From Ruficoccus sp. ZRK36 (lineage in GTDB: Bacteria > Verrucomicrobiota > Verrucomicrobiia > Opitutales > Cerasicoccaceae), in NCBI RefSeq assembly GCF_019603315.1, contig NZ_CP080649.1:3296176-3360175 (forward strand): a stretch of 64,000 bases of DNA. Direction: 5' to 3'. Position numbers and translations under genes: made by a program. Of the stretch, positions 1 to 8,596 are shown one piece after another. Each line of letters starts with the position of its first letter. Position 1 is the stretch's first letter. The notes beneath the pieces are model-generated. The model worked only from the letters and a program-made list of their open reading frames with translations. It made no database searches and was not told where the DNA came from.

Positions 1-1589
1 CGGCTCAGTTGGAAAACCGGTTGTTGCGGGAGAAGATCGACGCGCTGGTGCGTGCCCTTTACGGCAAAAAGAGCGAGAAGCTGGACCCCGCGCAACTTGA
101 GCTGCTCGGAGGGCTTGCGGAAAAAATAGACGAGGCTCCCGCCGCCGTTGAGCCGCCCGCGGGAGTCACCCAAAAGGCTCCGAGCAAGCCCCGCCGCCCC
201 GGTCCGCGCGTGCCCGAGCACCTGCCGGTGAAGGAAGTCGTGCTCGACCCGGACGAGGTGCTGGCTTGCCCGCAAGAGTGGCGGCTGATGGGCGAAGAGG
301 TCAGCGAGCAGCTCGATTACGAGCCGGGGCGCTTTTACCGTCGCCGCCTGATCCGGCGCAAGTACGTCCGCAAGGACGCTCCCTTTACCGCGCCGGTGAT
401 CGCGCCGCTGCCTCCGTGTATGCAGGAACGCTGCCTGGCCACCCCGGAACTGATCGCTCAGGTGGTGATCGGCAAATATGCCGATCACCTTCCGCTTTAC
501 CGGCAGTCGCAGATTTACCGGCGCGCAGGCGTGGAGCTCTCGCGGCAGACCCTGTGTCGCTGGGTGGACCTGGCCGCCGATACCTGCCAGTTGCTCTACG
601 AGTGGATGGCCCGCGAGCAGATGGCCCACGCCTACCTGCAAATCGATGAGACGCCCATCCCGTACCTTGATCCGGGCCGGGGCCAAACCGCCAAGGGCTA
701 CCTGTGGGTCTGCTCCCTGCCCAACGGCTACGTCATTTACATCTGGCATCCGAGCCGCTCAGCCGAGTGCCTCCAGCAGATACTCCCCGAGCACTACCGA
801 GGCATTATCCAGTGTGACGGCTACGCCGCCTATCCCAGTGTGGCCAGACAACGCGCCGGACCGGACCTGGAGCTGGAACAGGGACCGGTTCAGTTGGCCA
901 GTTGCTGGGCCCATACCCGGCGCAAGTTTTTTGAAGCTCGCGAACACGCCCCGAGCGTGGCCGGATGGATACTCGGGCAGATCGCCCAGCTTTACCGCGT
1001 TGAGCAACGCCTGCGTGACGACAAGGCCGGACCCGCCTTGCGGTCAGCTCGGCGTGCCACGCAGTCGGCCCCCGTCGTGGCCCGCCTGAAAAGGGCCTTG
1101 CCCATCCTGCGCCAGCGCTACCGCCCCCAGTGCTCCATGGCCAAGGCCATCGACTACGCCCTGGGCCAGTGGAGCGGACTGGAAGCCTTCCTCCAAAACG
1201 GGGCCATCGACATCGACAACAACGAGGTCGAGCGAGCCATCCGCCCCACCAAGATCGGCGCCAAAAACTGGACCTTTATCGGCTCGGAAACATCAGGAAG
1301 AACCGCTGCCATCCTTTACACCCTCATCGAGTCTGCCAAACGATACGGACTCGACCCCTACCAGTACCTCCTCCTCCTGCTCAGGGAACTCCCCGCCGCC
1401 ACCAACTGGCAAATCCAAGCCTACACCCCTGCCGCCATCGCCAAGAGCAAACGACTCCTGCCGGCAAACGCCGCCTGAGGCCGACCAGCCCAATCCCCGG
1501 GGACACGGCGTACGCGCCCCCCTCCAACGCAAGCGACACCGCAAACGACGCGGCAAGCAAAATCAAACGGTGCTTGGCATGACGCTTAC
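1..1589 (+). mobile_element. IS66-family insertion sequence, right part only
   Basis: The window opens inside an IS66-type element. Its transposase gene fills most of the segment. The probable right terminal inverted repeat lies at 1571-1589 and reads outward as GTAAGCGTCATGCCAAGCA, which has the GTAAGCG start usual for IS66 ends. The left end, the accessory genes tnpA and tnpB and the target duplication lie outside the window, so the duplication cannot be checked. The 70 to 90 bases after the end lead directly into the metal efflux operon. Confidence 0.8.
9..1478 (+). CDS. tnpC: IS66 family transposase TnpC, 5' end probably beyond window
   Basis: This is the DDE transposase that moves the IS66 element. 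The readable protein has 489 residues. A leucine-rich N-terminal segment is followed by a basic central region and the DDE core. Catalytic acids visible are D213 (QIDETP), D270 (QCDGYAAY) and E408 (NNEVERAIRP), and an IS66 C-terminal tail follows. The first in-frame start is a TTG eight bases into the window, so the real start is probably upstream and the gene is cut by the window edge. The zinc-finger-like segment near residues 85-90 shows only one Cys (ACPQEW), so that finger looks degenerate. The core appears intact, so the copy may be active if its left end is complete. Confidence 0.93.
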   Translation: MENRLLREKIDALVRALYGKKSEKLDPAQLELLGGLAEKIDEAPAAVEPPAGVTQKAPSKPRRPGPRVPEHLPVKEVVLDPDEVLACPQEWRLMGEEVSEQLDYEPGRFYRRRLIRRKYVRKDAPFTAPVIAPLPPCMQERCLATPELIAQVVIGKYADHLPLYRQSQIYRRAGVELSRQTLCRWVDLAADTCQLLYEWMAREQMAHAYLQIDETPIPYLDPGRGQTAKGYLWVCSLPNGYVIYIWHPSRSAECLQQILPEHYRGIIQCDGYAAYPSVARQRAGPDLELEQGPVQLASCWAHTRRKFFEAREHAPSVAGWILGQIAQLYRVEQRLRDDKAGPALRSARRATQSAPVVARLKRALPILRQRYRPQCSMAKAIDYALGQWSGLEAFLQNGAIDIDNNEVERAIRPTKIGAKNWTFIGSETSGRTAAILYTLIESAKRYGLDPYQYLLLLLRELPAATNWQIQAYTPAAIAKSKRLLPANAA

Positions 1590-1655
1590 GTCTTAGTGGC
1601 CTCATAAAAAACAACTCTTGACTTCATCAGTTTCTGATTATCAAATGCCAACATG

Positions 1656-1667
1656 CGCATATATGCG
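1656..1667. promoter_or_regulatory. Perfect 12-bp palindrome at head of the efflux operon
   Basis: CGCATATATGCG is its own reverse complement and lies between the IS66 end and the outer membrane factor gene, overlapping one of its possible ATG starts. ArsR-type repressors bind palindromes in such places, and an ArsR-type gene lies in the same operon, so this is a candidate operator. If that is right, the true start is the later ATG at 1675. A chance AT/GC palindrome is possible. Confidence 0.3.
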
Positions 1668-3066
1668 ACTATTAATGAGCAACCGACTAATACAACGAAC
1701 TCTTAGGGTGGCATGGCCATTATTTCTGCATACCAGCAGTTTGCTCCAAGGAGAAACTGTGGCTTTGTCGGATGGCAGCCTTGGTGGAGAGTTGCAGGCT
1801 CTTAAAAGCGTTGAGCCGCAATATACGCCCTCATCTGATTACATCTTTGAGGAGCTTGAGGGGGAGATCACGCTCCTTGATGCCTTTGCTGCCGTGTTAC
1901 TCAATAACCCCAGGCTGGCGCAATACGGATGGTCCGTGCGGATAAGCGAAGCTGAGACCTTGCAGGCCGGCCTTTTGCCCAATCCTCAGATTGGAATAGA
2001 TGTAGAGGAGTTTGCAGGATCGGGTGATCGATCTGGTTTTGATGGCGCTGAATCAACGGTGCTTATCAGCCAGCTCATTGAGCTTGGACAGAAACGGCAA
2101 AACCGCTCTGAAGTTGCGCGGCTGAATGAAGACATCACGAGTTTGGAGTATGAAGCTACACGCGTGGCTATCCTCGCTGATGTGTCGAAGGCATTCATTA
2201 ATGTGCTGGCCGCTCAGGAACGTCATCAGCTGATGCAGATGAATCTCGAACTTGCAGAGCAAGCCCTCGTCGCTGCAGACAAGCGCGTTGAAGCCGGGGC
2301 CGCCTCTCCCCTGGAACAAGCCAAGTCAAAAGCCATCGTGACTTCGGAAAAGATCAATGTGCAACGCTCGCAACGCGAACTTGACGGTGCGCGAATCAGA
2401 TTGGCGGCATTGTGGGGAAGCAGTAATCCGAAGTTTACAAAGGTAAGGGGCGCTTTTTTAGCTCATGATAATTTACCTCATATTCATACCCTCTACACAC
2501 AAATTAACCAGCACCCGGAGATCGCTCGCTGGGCGGCTAAACTTGCCGAGCGCCGGGCAGCGATTCGCTTGGAGCAATCTGAAGCGATACCTGATTTAAC
2601 GGTTGGGGTCGGCTTAAAGCATTTGAATCAAAACGACGACCTATCTGCGGTAATTCAAGTCAGTGTGCCAATTCCAGTATTCAATCGAAATCAGGGGAAT
2701 ATTTTAAAAGCCAGGCGCGAACTCGAAAGAGCCCGCCAAGGCCAGCGTGAAACCGAAGTTCAGATTTACGCTTCGCTGACGAATGCTTATCAGCAGTTGA
2801 CCATGCTGCACGAAGAGCTTGCGGCCATCAAAACGGAATTACTGGTCACCGCGCAAGGAGTCTACGATGACACACGCAGGGCATACGAGGAGGGCAAAGC
2901 GAACTACCTCGAAGTGATTGATGCCCAGCGCATGCTCTTCGACACTCGTTTGCGCTACAATGAATCACAGGCTGCTTACCACCAGATCGCGGTGGATATC
3001 GAGGCCTTGATCGGCCAGTCACTTTCTAATTTTCAGCAAACATTACCGGAAACGAATTCCAATTAA
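1663..3066 (+). CDS. TolC-family outer membrane efflux protein (CzcC/CusC-like)
   Basis: This is the outer membrane channel of a tripartite metal efflux pump. The protein has about 467 residues: a basic N-terminus and hydrophobic stretch (TLRVAWPLFL) suggesting a signal peptide, then two outer-membrane-efflux repeats rich in long Ala/Glu/Gln helices. Typical TolC-type stretches are NPRLAQYGW, GLLPNPQIGIDVEEF and VSVPIPVFNRNQG. Possible ATG starts lie at 1645, 1663 and 1675, none with a clear ribosome binding site; 1663 was chosen because a membrane-targeting segment follows. The next gene starts 16 bases downstream behind a strong ribosome binding site, so the genes form an operon. The IS66 end lies only about 75 bases upstream, so the original promoter may have been displaced. 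Confidence 0.9.
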   Translation: MRLLMSNRLIQRTLRVAWPLFLHTSSLLQGETVALSDGSLGGELQALKSVEPQYTPSSDYIFEELEGEITLLDAFAAVLLNNPRLAQYGWSVRISEAETLQAGLLPNPQIGIDVEEFAGSGDRSGFDGAESTVLISQLIELGQKRQNRSEVARLNEDITSLEYEATRVAILADVSKAFINVLAAQERHQLMQMNLELAEQALVAADKRVEAGAASPLEQAKSKAIVTSEKINVQRSQRELDGARIRLAALWGSSNPKFTKVRGAFLAHDNLPHIHTLYTQINQHPEIARWAAKLAERRAAIRLEQSEAIPDLTVGVGLKHLNQNDDLSAVIQVSVPIPVFNRNQGNILKARRELERARQGQRETEVQIYASLTNAYQQLTMLHEELAAIKTELLVTAQGVYDDTRRAYEEGKANYLEVIDAQRMLFDTRLRYNESQAAYHQIAVDIEALIGQSLSNFQQTLPETNSN

Positions 3067-3082
3067 AGGAGGAGGAAGTAAA

Positions 3083-5008
3083 ATGAAAACAAATCATCAT
3101 GCCCAGTTCAATCGCTCCAGATGGAGCGTCGTAGTCCTCTTAACGGTTATTCTGTCATTAGTGCCTCTGATTGGAAGCGCAGATGGCGCAGCCGAGGTGC
3201 AGAAGCAGGATAACGGAGATGAATGCACTCTCTGTGAAACGGACATACCTAAAGGTCAGAGCGAAAAGGCAAAAAGCGAGGCTACCACGAGCCACACTTC
3301 TAGTGCGATTGAGCTTTGTGAAGCGCATGGCGTCAGCAAGGATCTCTGCTATATCTGTGACCCGTCCAAACGTGAAAAAGGACGCTTGTGGTGCAAGGAA
3401 CACAATCGCTACGAGGATCGCTGCTGGCTTTGCCAGCCACAACTGGAAGACAAGGATCGCCTGTGGTGCAAGGAGCACAGCCTCTACGAGGACGAATGCT
3501 TCTACTGCCATCCAGAGGTAAGCGAGAAAAACAACACCCCCGCGACCGCTTCTACCGCGTCTGCGCAAGCGAGTATTTCACTTTCCTCGGAAACCTGCGA
3601 CCCCCACGGGGTTTCTGTCGATCTCTGTTATATTTGTGACCCGTCCAAACGAGACAAGGGGCGACTGTGGTGCCGTGAGCACGACCGCTATGAAGACCGT
3701 TGCTGGATATGCCAGCCACAGTTGGAAGACAAGGGTCGCCTCTGGTGCGAAGAACACAGCCTCTACGAGGACGAATGTTTCTACTGCGACCCGGCTCGGG
3801 CAACTCATAGCACACAGCAAGATTCTTCCAAGCAATCGGACGCCCCTGCTCTCTGGTGCAAGGAGCACGATGTTGCCGAATTGGAATGTGGTATTTGTCA
3901 GCCTCAACTCGCCGGCCAACTCGCACCGGGCAAAAGTGTAAAAGTCCGCTTTGCTTCGGCGGAATCCTCTTCCAAGGCGGGAATTGCAACCTCATATCCC
4001 ACCGAAGGCATTGCGCAACCATCGGTGTCGGCTTTCTTCGAAGTGAGCTACAACCGAAACAAGTTGGCGCTCGTGACACCACTCGCCGATGGGATTGTTC
4101 GCGCCGTTCATGCGGACGTGGGGCAATCTGTCCGCAAGGGAGATGTGCTCGTCGAGATCAGTTCCGACGAAGTAGCCTCGGCAAAGGCGGAATTCCTCAC
4201 CCGCCGGGTAGAGGAGCGTATTGCGGAAACTGCTTATCAGCGGGAGAAAAAGCTGAAAGAAGAAAAGATCTCGGCAACCCGTGACTTCCTGGAAGCGGAG
4301 GCGGCTGATGAAGTGGCACACTTAAAGAGCAAAATGGCGCGGCAAAAGCTTCTGAACCTCGGGTTTACGGCTGAGGAAATTGCACAAATCGCCAAAGAGC
4401 AGGACAGCAGCTCCATTATCCGACTGCGTGCGCCGTTTGCGGGAACGCTCGTCGCTCGTGAGGCCGTTGTGGGGGAAGCCGTATCCGAAGGCAAAGCGCT
4501 GTTCAAGGTAACTGACTTATCGACCCTTTGGCTGGATTTATCAGTCAGCCCGGAGCATGCCGATTCCGTGCAAGTCGGTCAGATCGTGACAGCGCGTTTC
4601 GACGGTGGACCTGAAGGTGTTGAATATACCGGAGTGGTCACCTGGGTGGATGCCGCCATTGATACGCGAAACCGTATGCTTAAAGCCCGCGCCGAGATAA
4701 AGAATCCGCAAGGCACCATACGGCAAGGCATGTTTGGGCATGCCGAGTTGGCGCTCACGAGTTCGGGTAACGCCGTTTTGCTGCCAAGTGATGCGATTCA
4801 GCATCACGAAGGCCGACCCTATGTTTTCGTAAAAGAAGCAGCTGATCTTTATGCATTACGACACGTAAGGCTCGGACAATCAGGAGGCGATACGGTTGCC
4901 GTCATGGAAGGTCTCAGTCCAGACGAACTGGTCGTAACCGAGGGGGCCTTTATCGCCATGTCAGAGTTTCTCAAGTCTCGTCTAGGTGCAGGCTGCGTCG
5001 ACGATTAA
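3083..5008 (+). CDS. RND efflux periplasmic adaptor with seven N-terminal Cys/His modules
   Basis: This is the membrane-fusion (HlyD/CusB-type) adaptor linking the RND pump to the outer membrane channel. The start has a very strong ribosome binding site (AAAGGAGGAGG). Residues 13-33 form a signal peptide or anchor. Residues 79-272 hold seven copies of C-x2-H-x6-C-x2-C, with first Cys at 79, 104, 129, 172, 197, 222 and 259. Modules 1-3 and 4-6 are a duplicated triple block with a 93-residue offset. An extra CxxC sits at 48-51. The usual adaptor follows: lipoyl/barrel-sandwich (PLADGIVRAVHADVGQSVRKG), a coiled hairpin, a second lipoyl half (LRAPFAGTLV) and beta-barrel domains. At 641 residues it is well above the usual 350-450. 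The ligand spacing suggests bound zinc, cadmium or similar ions; that is inference. Confidence 0.93.
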   Translation: MKTNHHAQFNRSRWSVVVLLTVILSLVPLIGSADGAAEVQKQDNGDECTLCETDIPKGQSEKAKSEATTSHTSSAIELCEAHGVSKDLCYICDPSKREKGRLWCKEHNRYEDRCWLCQPQLEDKDRLWCKEHSLYEDECFYCHPEVSEKNNTPATASTASAQASISLSSETCDPHGVSVDLCYICDPSKRDKGRLWCREHDRYEDRCWICQPQLEDKGRLWCEEHSLYEDECFYCDPARATHSTQQDSSKQSDAPALWCKEHDVAELECGICQPQLAGQLAPGKSVKVRFASAESSSKAGIATSYPTEGIAQPSVSAFFEVSYNRNKLALVTPLADGIVRAVHADVGQSVRKGDVLVEISSDEVASAKAEFLTRRVEERIAETAYQREKKLKEEKISATRDFLEAEAADEVAHLKSKMARQKLLNLGFTAEEIAQIAKEQDSSSIIRLRAPFAGTLVAREAVVGEAVSEGKALFKVTDLSTLWLDLSVSPEHADSVQVGQIVTARFDGGPEGVEYTGVVTWVDAAIDTRNRMLKARAEIKNPQGTIRQGMFGHAELALTSSGNAVLLPSDAIQHHEGRPYVFVKEAADLYALRHVRLGQSGGDTVAVMEGLSPDELVVTEGAFIAMSEFLKSRLGAGCVDD

Positions 5009-5029
5009 CTCGCTTGCGATTCAAACTTC

Positions 5030-8000
5030 ATGGAATCCATTTCAAAACTCTCATTGCAGAATCGGCTCTTGGTTCTGCTACTTTCGGCTCTCTTTATCGG
5101 TGTCGGTTCATGGAAATTATTTCAGCTCCCTGTGGATGCGTTTCCCGACACGACGCCCGTTCAGGTGCAAATCAACACCGTCGCACCCGCGCTCAATCCT
5201 GAGGAGATCGAGCAACAGATCACCCTGCCGGTTGAGCTGGCGATGGGCGGGTTGCCCGGGCTGGAAAGCGTCCGCTCGGTTTCCAAGTTCGGTTTTTCCC
5301 AAGTCGTCGCGACCTTTTCGGACAATACCGAGATTTCCGAGGCGAGGCAATATATCTCCGAACGGCTCTCCACGGTCGAACTGCCCGAGGATATCGAACG
5401 GCCACAGCTGGGCCCCATTTCGACCGGACTCGGCGAAATCTTTCACTACACTCTCAGCTCCACCGATCCCGAGCACTCCTTGGAGGAGCTGAGGACACTG
5501 CATGACTGGGTGATCAAACCAGAGCTGCGGAAAGTCTCCGGGGTCGCCGAAGTCAACTCGTGGGGCGGCTACGAAAAGCAATATCACGTCATTGTCTCGC
5601 CCCGGAACTTGGTCAAATTCGGGCTGACCCTCGACGAGGTAGCCGAAGCGCTACAGGCGAACAACAGCAACGCCGGTGGCGGCATCCTCACACGCGGCGG
5701 GCAGTCGCTGCTGATCCACGGCCTCGGGCGCGTGGAGTCGATCAAAGAGATCGAGGACATCGTGATCGCCTCCTACGCGGGCAGCCCGCTGCGCATCCGC
5801 GATGTGGCCGACGAGGTGAAGATCGGCTACGAAATCCGCCGGGGCGCTGTCACCGCACAGGGGCAAGGCGAGATTGTGCTCGGCCTGGCCTTCATGCTGA
5901 TGGGGGAAAACGGCATGGTCGTGACCGAAGAACTCAAGACACGCCTGGATCGCCTCCGCCGGTCACTGCCGGAAGACGTCGTCGTGAACGTCGTCTATGA
6001 TCGCACCGAACTCACCAGCCAGGTCATCGGCACGGTTCAACATAACTTAGCGGCGGGTGCCATCCTCGTCGTGGCGATCCTTTTCGTGCTGCTGGGAAAT
6101 CTCCGGGCAGGCCTGTTGGTCGCTTCGGTCATTCCGATCTCCATGCTCTTTTCGGCCTTCGGCATGAGCTACTTCGGCATCGCGGCCAGTTTGCTCAGTC
6201 TAGGCGCGGTTGACTTTGGCATGATCGTGGACGGCTCCGTAGTGATGACCGAGTCGAACATGCGCAAGCTGGGGCAGCGACGCGTCGAGTTGGGGCGGGA
6301 ACTGACCAAGGCGGAGCGCCTTGAGATCGTCATCAGCTCGGCCAAGGAAGTCGCCCGCCCCGTCGTTTTCGGAATGGGCATCACAATTGTAGTGTTTTTC
6401 CCGATACTGACGCTGGAAGGCACCGAGGGTAAAATGTTTCGCCCGATGGCGCTGACCTTCATCTTCGCCCTCGCAGGCGCACTGATCTACGCGCTGACCG
6501 TCACGCCCGTGCTCAACTATTATTTCATCAAGCCCAGTGCGAAAGAAGAGGCGGGCTGGTTTGCGGGGACATTGACCAAGGCCTACGCGGCCTGTTTGCG
6601 CTTCGCCATGCGCGCCCGCGTGTTTGTTTTGACGGCGGTGGCCGTTGTCTTCGCGCTGACGCTATGGGCTGGTGCGAAAATGGGCGGCGAATTCGTGCCT
6701 CGACTGAGTGAAGGCGCGGTCACGATCAATACGATCCGACTTGCCGGAATTTCGATTCCCGAATCCGTCAAATACAACACGCGCATCGAGCAGCTCTTAC
6801 TGGAAAACTACCCGGATGAAATCCGCCACGTCTGGAGCCGCATCGGCTCGGCCGAGGTCGCCACCGATCCGATGGGGACGGAACTGACCGATATTTTCAT
6901 CTCTCTGAATCCGCGTGAAGAATGGACGAAAGCCAAAACCCAGACGGAGTTGGTCGCCGCCATGCAAGCGACCGTGGCCGAACTGCCCGGACTCAACATG
7001 GCCTTCACCCAGCCCATCGAAATGCGGCTCAACGAAATGGAGTCCGGCATCCGCTCCGACGTGGGAATCAAGATCTACGGCGACGAGTTTGACGAACTTG
7101 TGCGACTGAGTGACGACGTGCAGCGGATTCTGCTCGATGTCGAAGGTAGCGGCGACATTTCCGTCGACCAACTGACCGGGCAGCCGACCCTCAAGATCGA
7201 CATACGGCAGGATGTCATCGCACAGCACGGCATTTCCGCTCGCCATGTCATGAGCATTGTCGAATCCGTGGGGGGGACACGGGCCGGGCAAGTATTTGAG
7301 GGGCAACGCAACTTCCCCCTCGTGCTGCGCCTGCCGGACGCTTTGCGCACGGATATCGACGCCTTGCGTAACACGATCATTCCGACTGCCGAAGGCCAGC
7401 AGCTGCCCCTGCATCGGCTGGCTGACATTCGGATCGAAGATGGCTCCGCCACGATCAACCGTGAATGGGGCCGCCGCTTGATCCGTATTCAGGTCAACGT
7501 GGACGACCGTGACGTTTCATCATTCGTCGCCGAAGCTAAGGCCAAGATCAATGAATCACTGGAACTGCCCGAGGGCTACGTGCTCGATTGGGGCGGTCAG
7601 TTTGAGAACCTCGAACGCGCTCAGACACGCCTCGCCATTGTGGTGCCAGTTACATTAGCGGCTGTTTTCTTCCTGCTCTACTTCAGCTTGAAGAACATGC
7701 GCGATGTTTTGCTCATTTACAGTGGCATCCCACTCGCCCTCATTGGCGGTATCCTCACCCTCTGGTTTAGAGGTATCCCTTTCAGTGTGAGTGCCGCCGT
7801 CGGCTTTATCGCTTTAAGTGGCATCGCCGTTCTCAACGGGCAGATCTTGATTTCGGCCATTCGTTCCTACCGCGAGCGCACCGCCAACCTGCGGGAAGCC
7901 GTCACACAGGCCGCCTGCCAACGCCTCCGCCCCGTGTTGGCGACGGCACTGACCTCGGCTGCGGGATTTTTACCCATGGCCTTATCCACTGGTGTCGGTT

Positions 8001-8140
8001 CGGAAATTCAGCGGCCACTGGCTTCCGTCGTGGTCGGTGGCATCCTGACTTCGACTTTGTTGACTCTGCTTGTTCTGCCGCTTCTCTATGAACTGTTCGG
8101 TAGTCGCGGTGATCCCCAACGCGAAGACACTGATGCATGA
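5030..8140 (+). CDS. czcA: Heavy-metal efflux RND pump, CzcA family
   Basis: This is the inner-membrane proton antiporter of the tripartite pump. The 1036-residue length and layout (first transmembrane helix, large periplasmic loop, helices 2-6, helix 7, second loop, helices 8-12) are standard. The proton-relay motif in helix 4 reads DFGMIVDGSVVMTE, with D395, D401 and E408. This is the pattern of divalent-metal pumps (Co, Zn, Cd, Ni) rather than the Cu/Ag pumps. The start lies 21 bases after the adaptor. Downstream are an ArsR-type regulator and a CDF-like transporter, which fits a Czc-like Zn/Cd/Co resistance operon. The exact metal cannot be told from sequence. Confidence 0.93.
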   Translation: MESISKLSLQNRLLVLLLSALFIGVGSWKLFQLPVDAFPDTTPVQVQINTVAPALNPEEIEQQITLPVELAMGGLPGLESVRSVSKFGFSQVVATFSDNTEISEARQYISERLSTVELPEDIERPQLGPISTGLGEIFHYTLSSTDPEHSLEELRTLHDWVIKPELRKVSGVAEVNSWGGYEKQYHVIVSPRNLVKFGLTLDEVAEALQANNSNAGGGILTRGGQSLLIHGLGRVESIKEIEDIVIASYAGSPLRIRDVADEVKIGYEIRRGAVTAQGQGEIVLGLAFMLMGENGMVVTEELKTRLDRLRRSLPEDVVVNVVYDRTELTSQVIGTVQHNLAAGAILVVAILFVLLGNLRAGLLVASVIPISMLFSAFGMSYFGIAASLLSLGAVDFGMIVDGSVVMTESNMRKLGQRRVELGRELTKAERLEIVISSAKEVARPVVFGMGITIVVFFPILTLEGTEGKMFRPMALTFIFALAGALIYALTVTPVLNYYFIKPSAKEEAGWFAGTLTKAYAACLRFAMRARVFVLTAVAVVFALTLWAGAKMGGEFVPRLSEGAVTINTIRLAGISIPESVKYNTRIEQLLLENYPDEIRHVWSRIGSAEVATDPMGTELTDIFISLNPREEWTKAKTQTELVAAMQATVAELPGLNMAFTQPIEMRLNEMESGIRSDVGIKIYGDEFDELVRLSDDVQRILLDVEGSGDISVDQLTGQPTLKIDIRQDVIAQHGISARHVMSIVESVGGTRAGQVFEGQRNFPLVLRLPDALRTDIDALRNTIIPTAEGQQLPLHRLADIRIEDGSATINREWGRRLIRIQVNVDDRDVSSFVAEAKAKINESLELPEGYVLDWGGQFENLERAQTRLAIVVPVTLAAVFFLLYFSLKNMRDVLLIYSGIPLALIGGILTLWFRGIPFSVSAAVGFIALSGIAVLNGQILISAIRSYRERTANLREAVTQAACQRLRPVLATALTSAAGFLPMALSTGVGSEIQRPLASVVVGGILTSTLLTLLVLPLLYELFGSRGDPQREDTDA

Positions 8141-8167
8141 CAAACCCTCTAAATCGAATTTCATCCC

Positions 8168-8596
8168 ATGATTGATCCAACATCCGCTTCCGCAATCTTC
8201 AAATCTTTGTCCGACCTGACGAGACTGCGAATCGTCCGGCTACTCGTCGTCAATCAAACAGAAATGTGTGTCTGTGAGTTAGTCGATGCCCTCAATGAGA
8301 AACAATACAACGTCTCCAAACAAGTAAAGATTCTGGAGTCGGCAGGCATTCTCGAAAGCAACAAAGAAGGCCGCTGGATTTACTATGGGCTCAAACAAAA
8401 TAAGAAAGGCCTTCTAGATTCTATCTACACCGGCGTCGCGATGATCGAAGACAAAGCTGACCTATTCACGAGCGACCAAAAGCGGGTCGAAGCGCGCATG
8501 CAGTTACGCGAGGATGGACGCTGCAAAATTGGTTTGGTCCAGACAGAAAACGGAGGGACTGTGAGCAGTGATTCCCCACGTGTTTCTCACGGCTAA
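8168..8596 (+). CDS. ArsR/SmtB-family metal-responsive repressor
   Basis: This is a winged-helix regulator of 142 residues, likely the metal sensor of the efflux operon. Helix-turn-helix residues run from about 33 to 60 (CELVDALNEKQYNVSKQVKI) and the wing follows (EGRWIYYGL). C34-V-C36 matches the Cys pair by which ArsR senses As(III)/Sb(III) and CadC-type proteins sense Cd/Pb. It has a longer C-terminal tail than minimal ArsR, with one further Cys near residue 120. It starts 27 bases after czcA and overlaps the next gene by 29 bases. Being last but one in the operon it controls suggests autoregulation. Confidence 0.88.
   Translation: MIDPTSASAIFKSLSDLTRLRIVRLLVVNQTEMCVCELVDALNEKQYNVSKQVKILESAGILESNKEGRWIYYGLKQNKKGLLDSIYTGVAMIEDKADLFTSDQKRVEARMQLREDGRCKIGLVQTENGGTVSSDSPRVSHG

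Noticed and set aside
3317-3898. Cys/His modules as separate small zinc-finger genes
   Set aside because: The reading frame is continuous from a strong start through the modules into the adaptor domains, so they are one protein.
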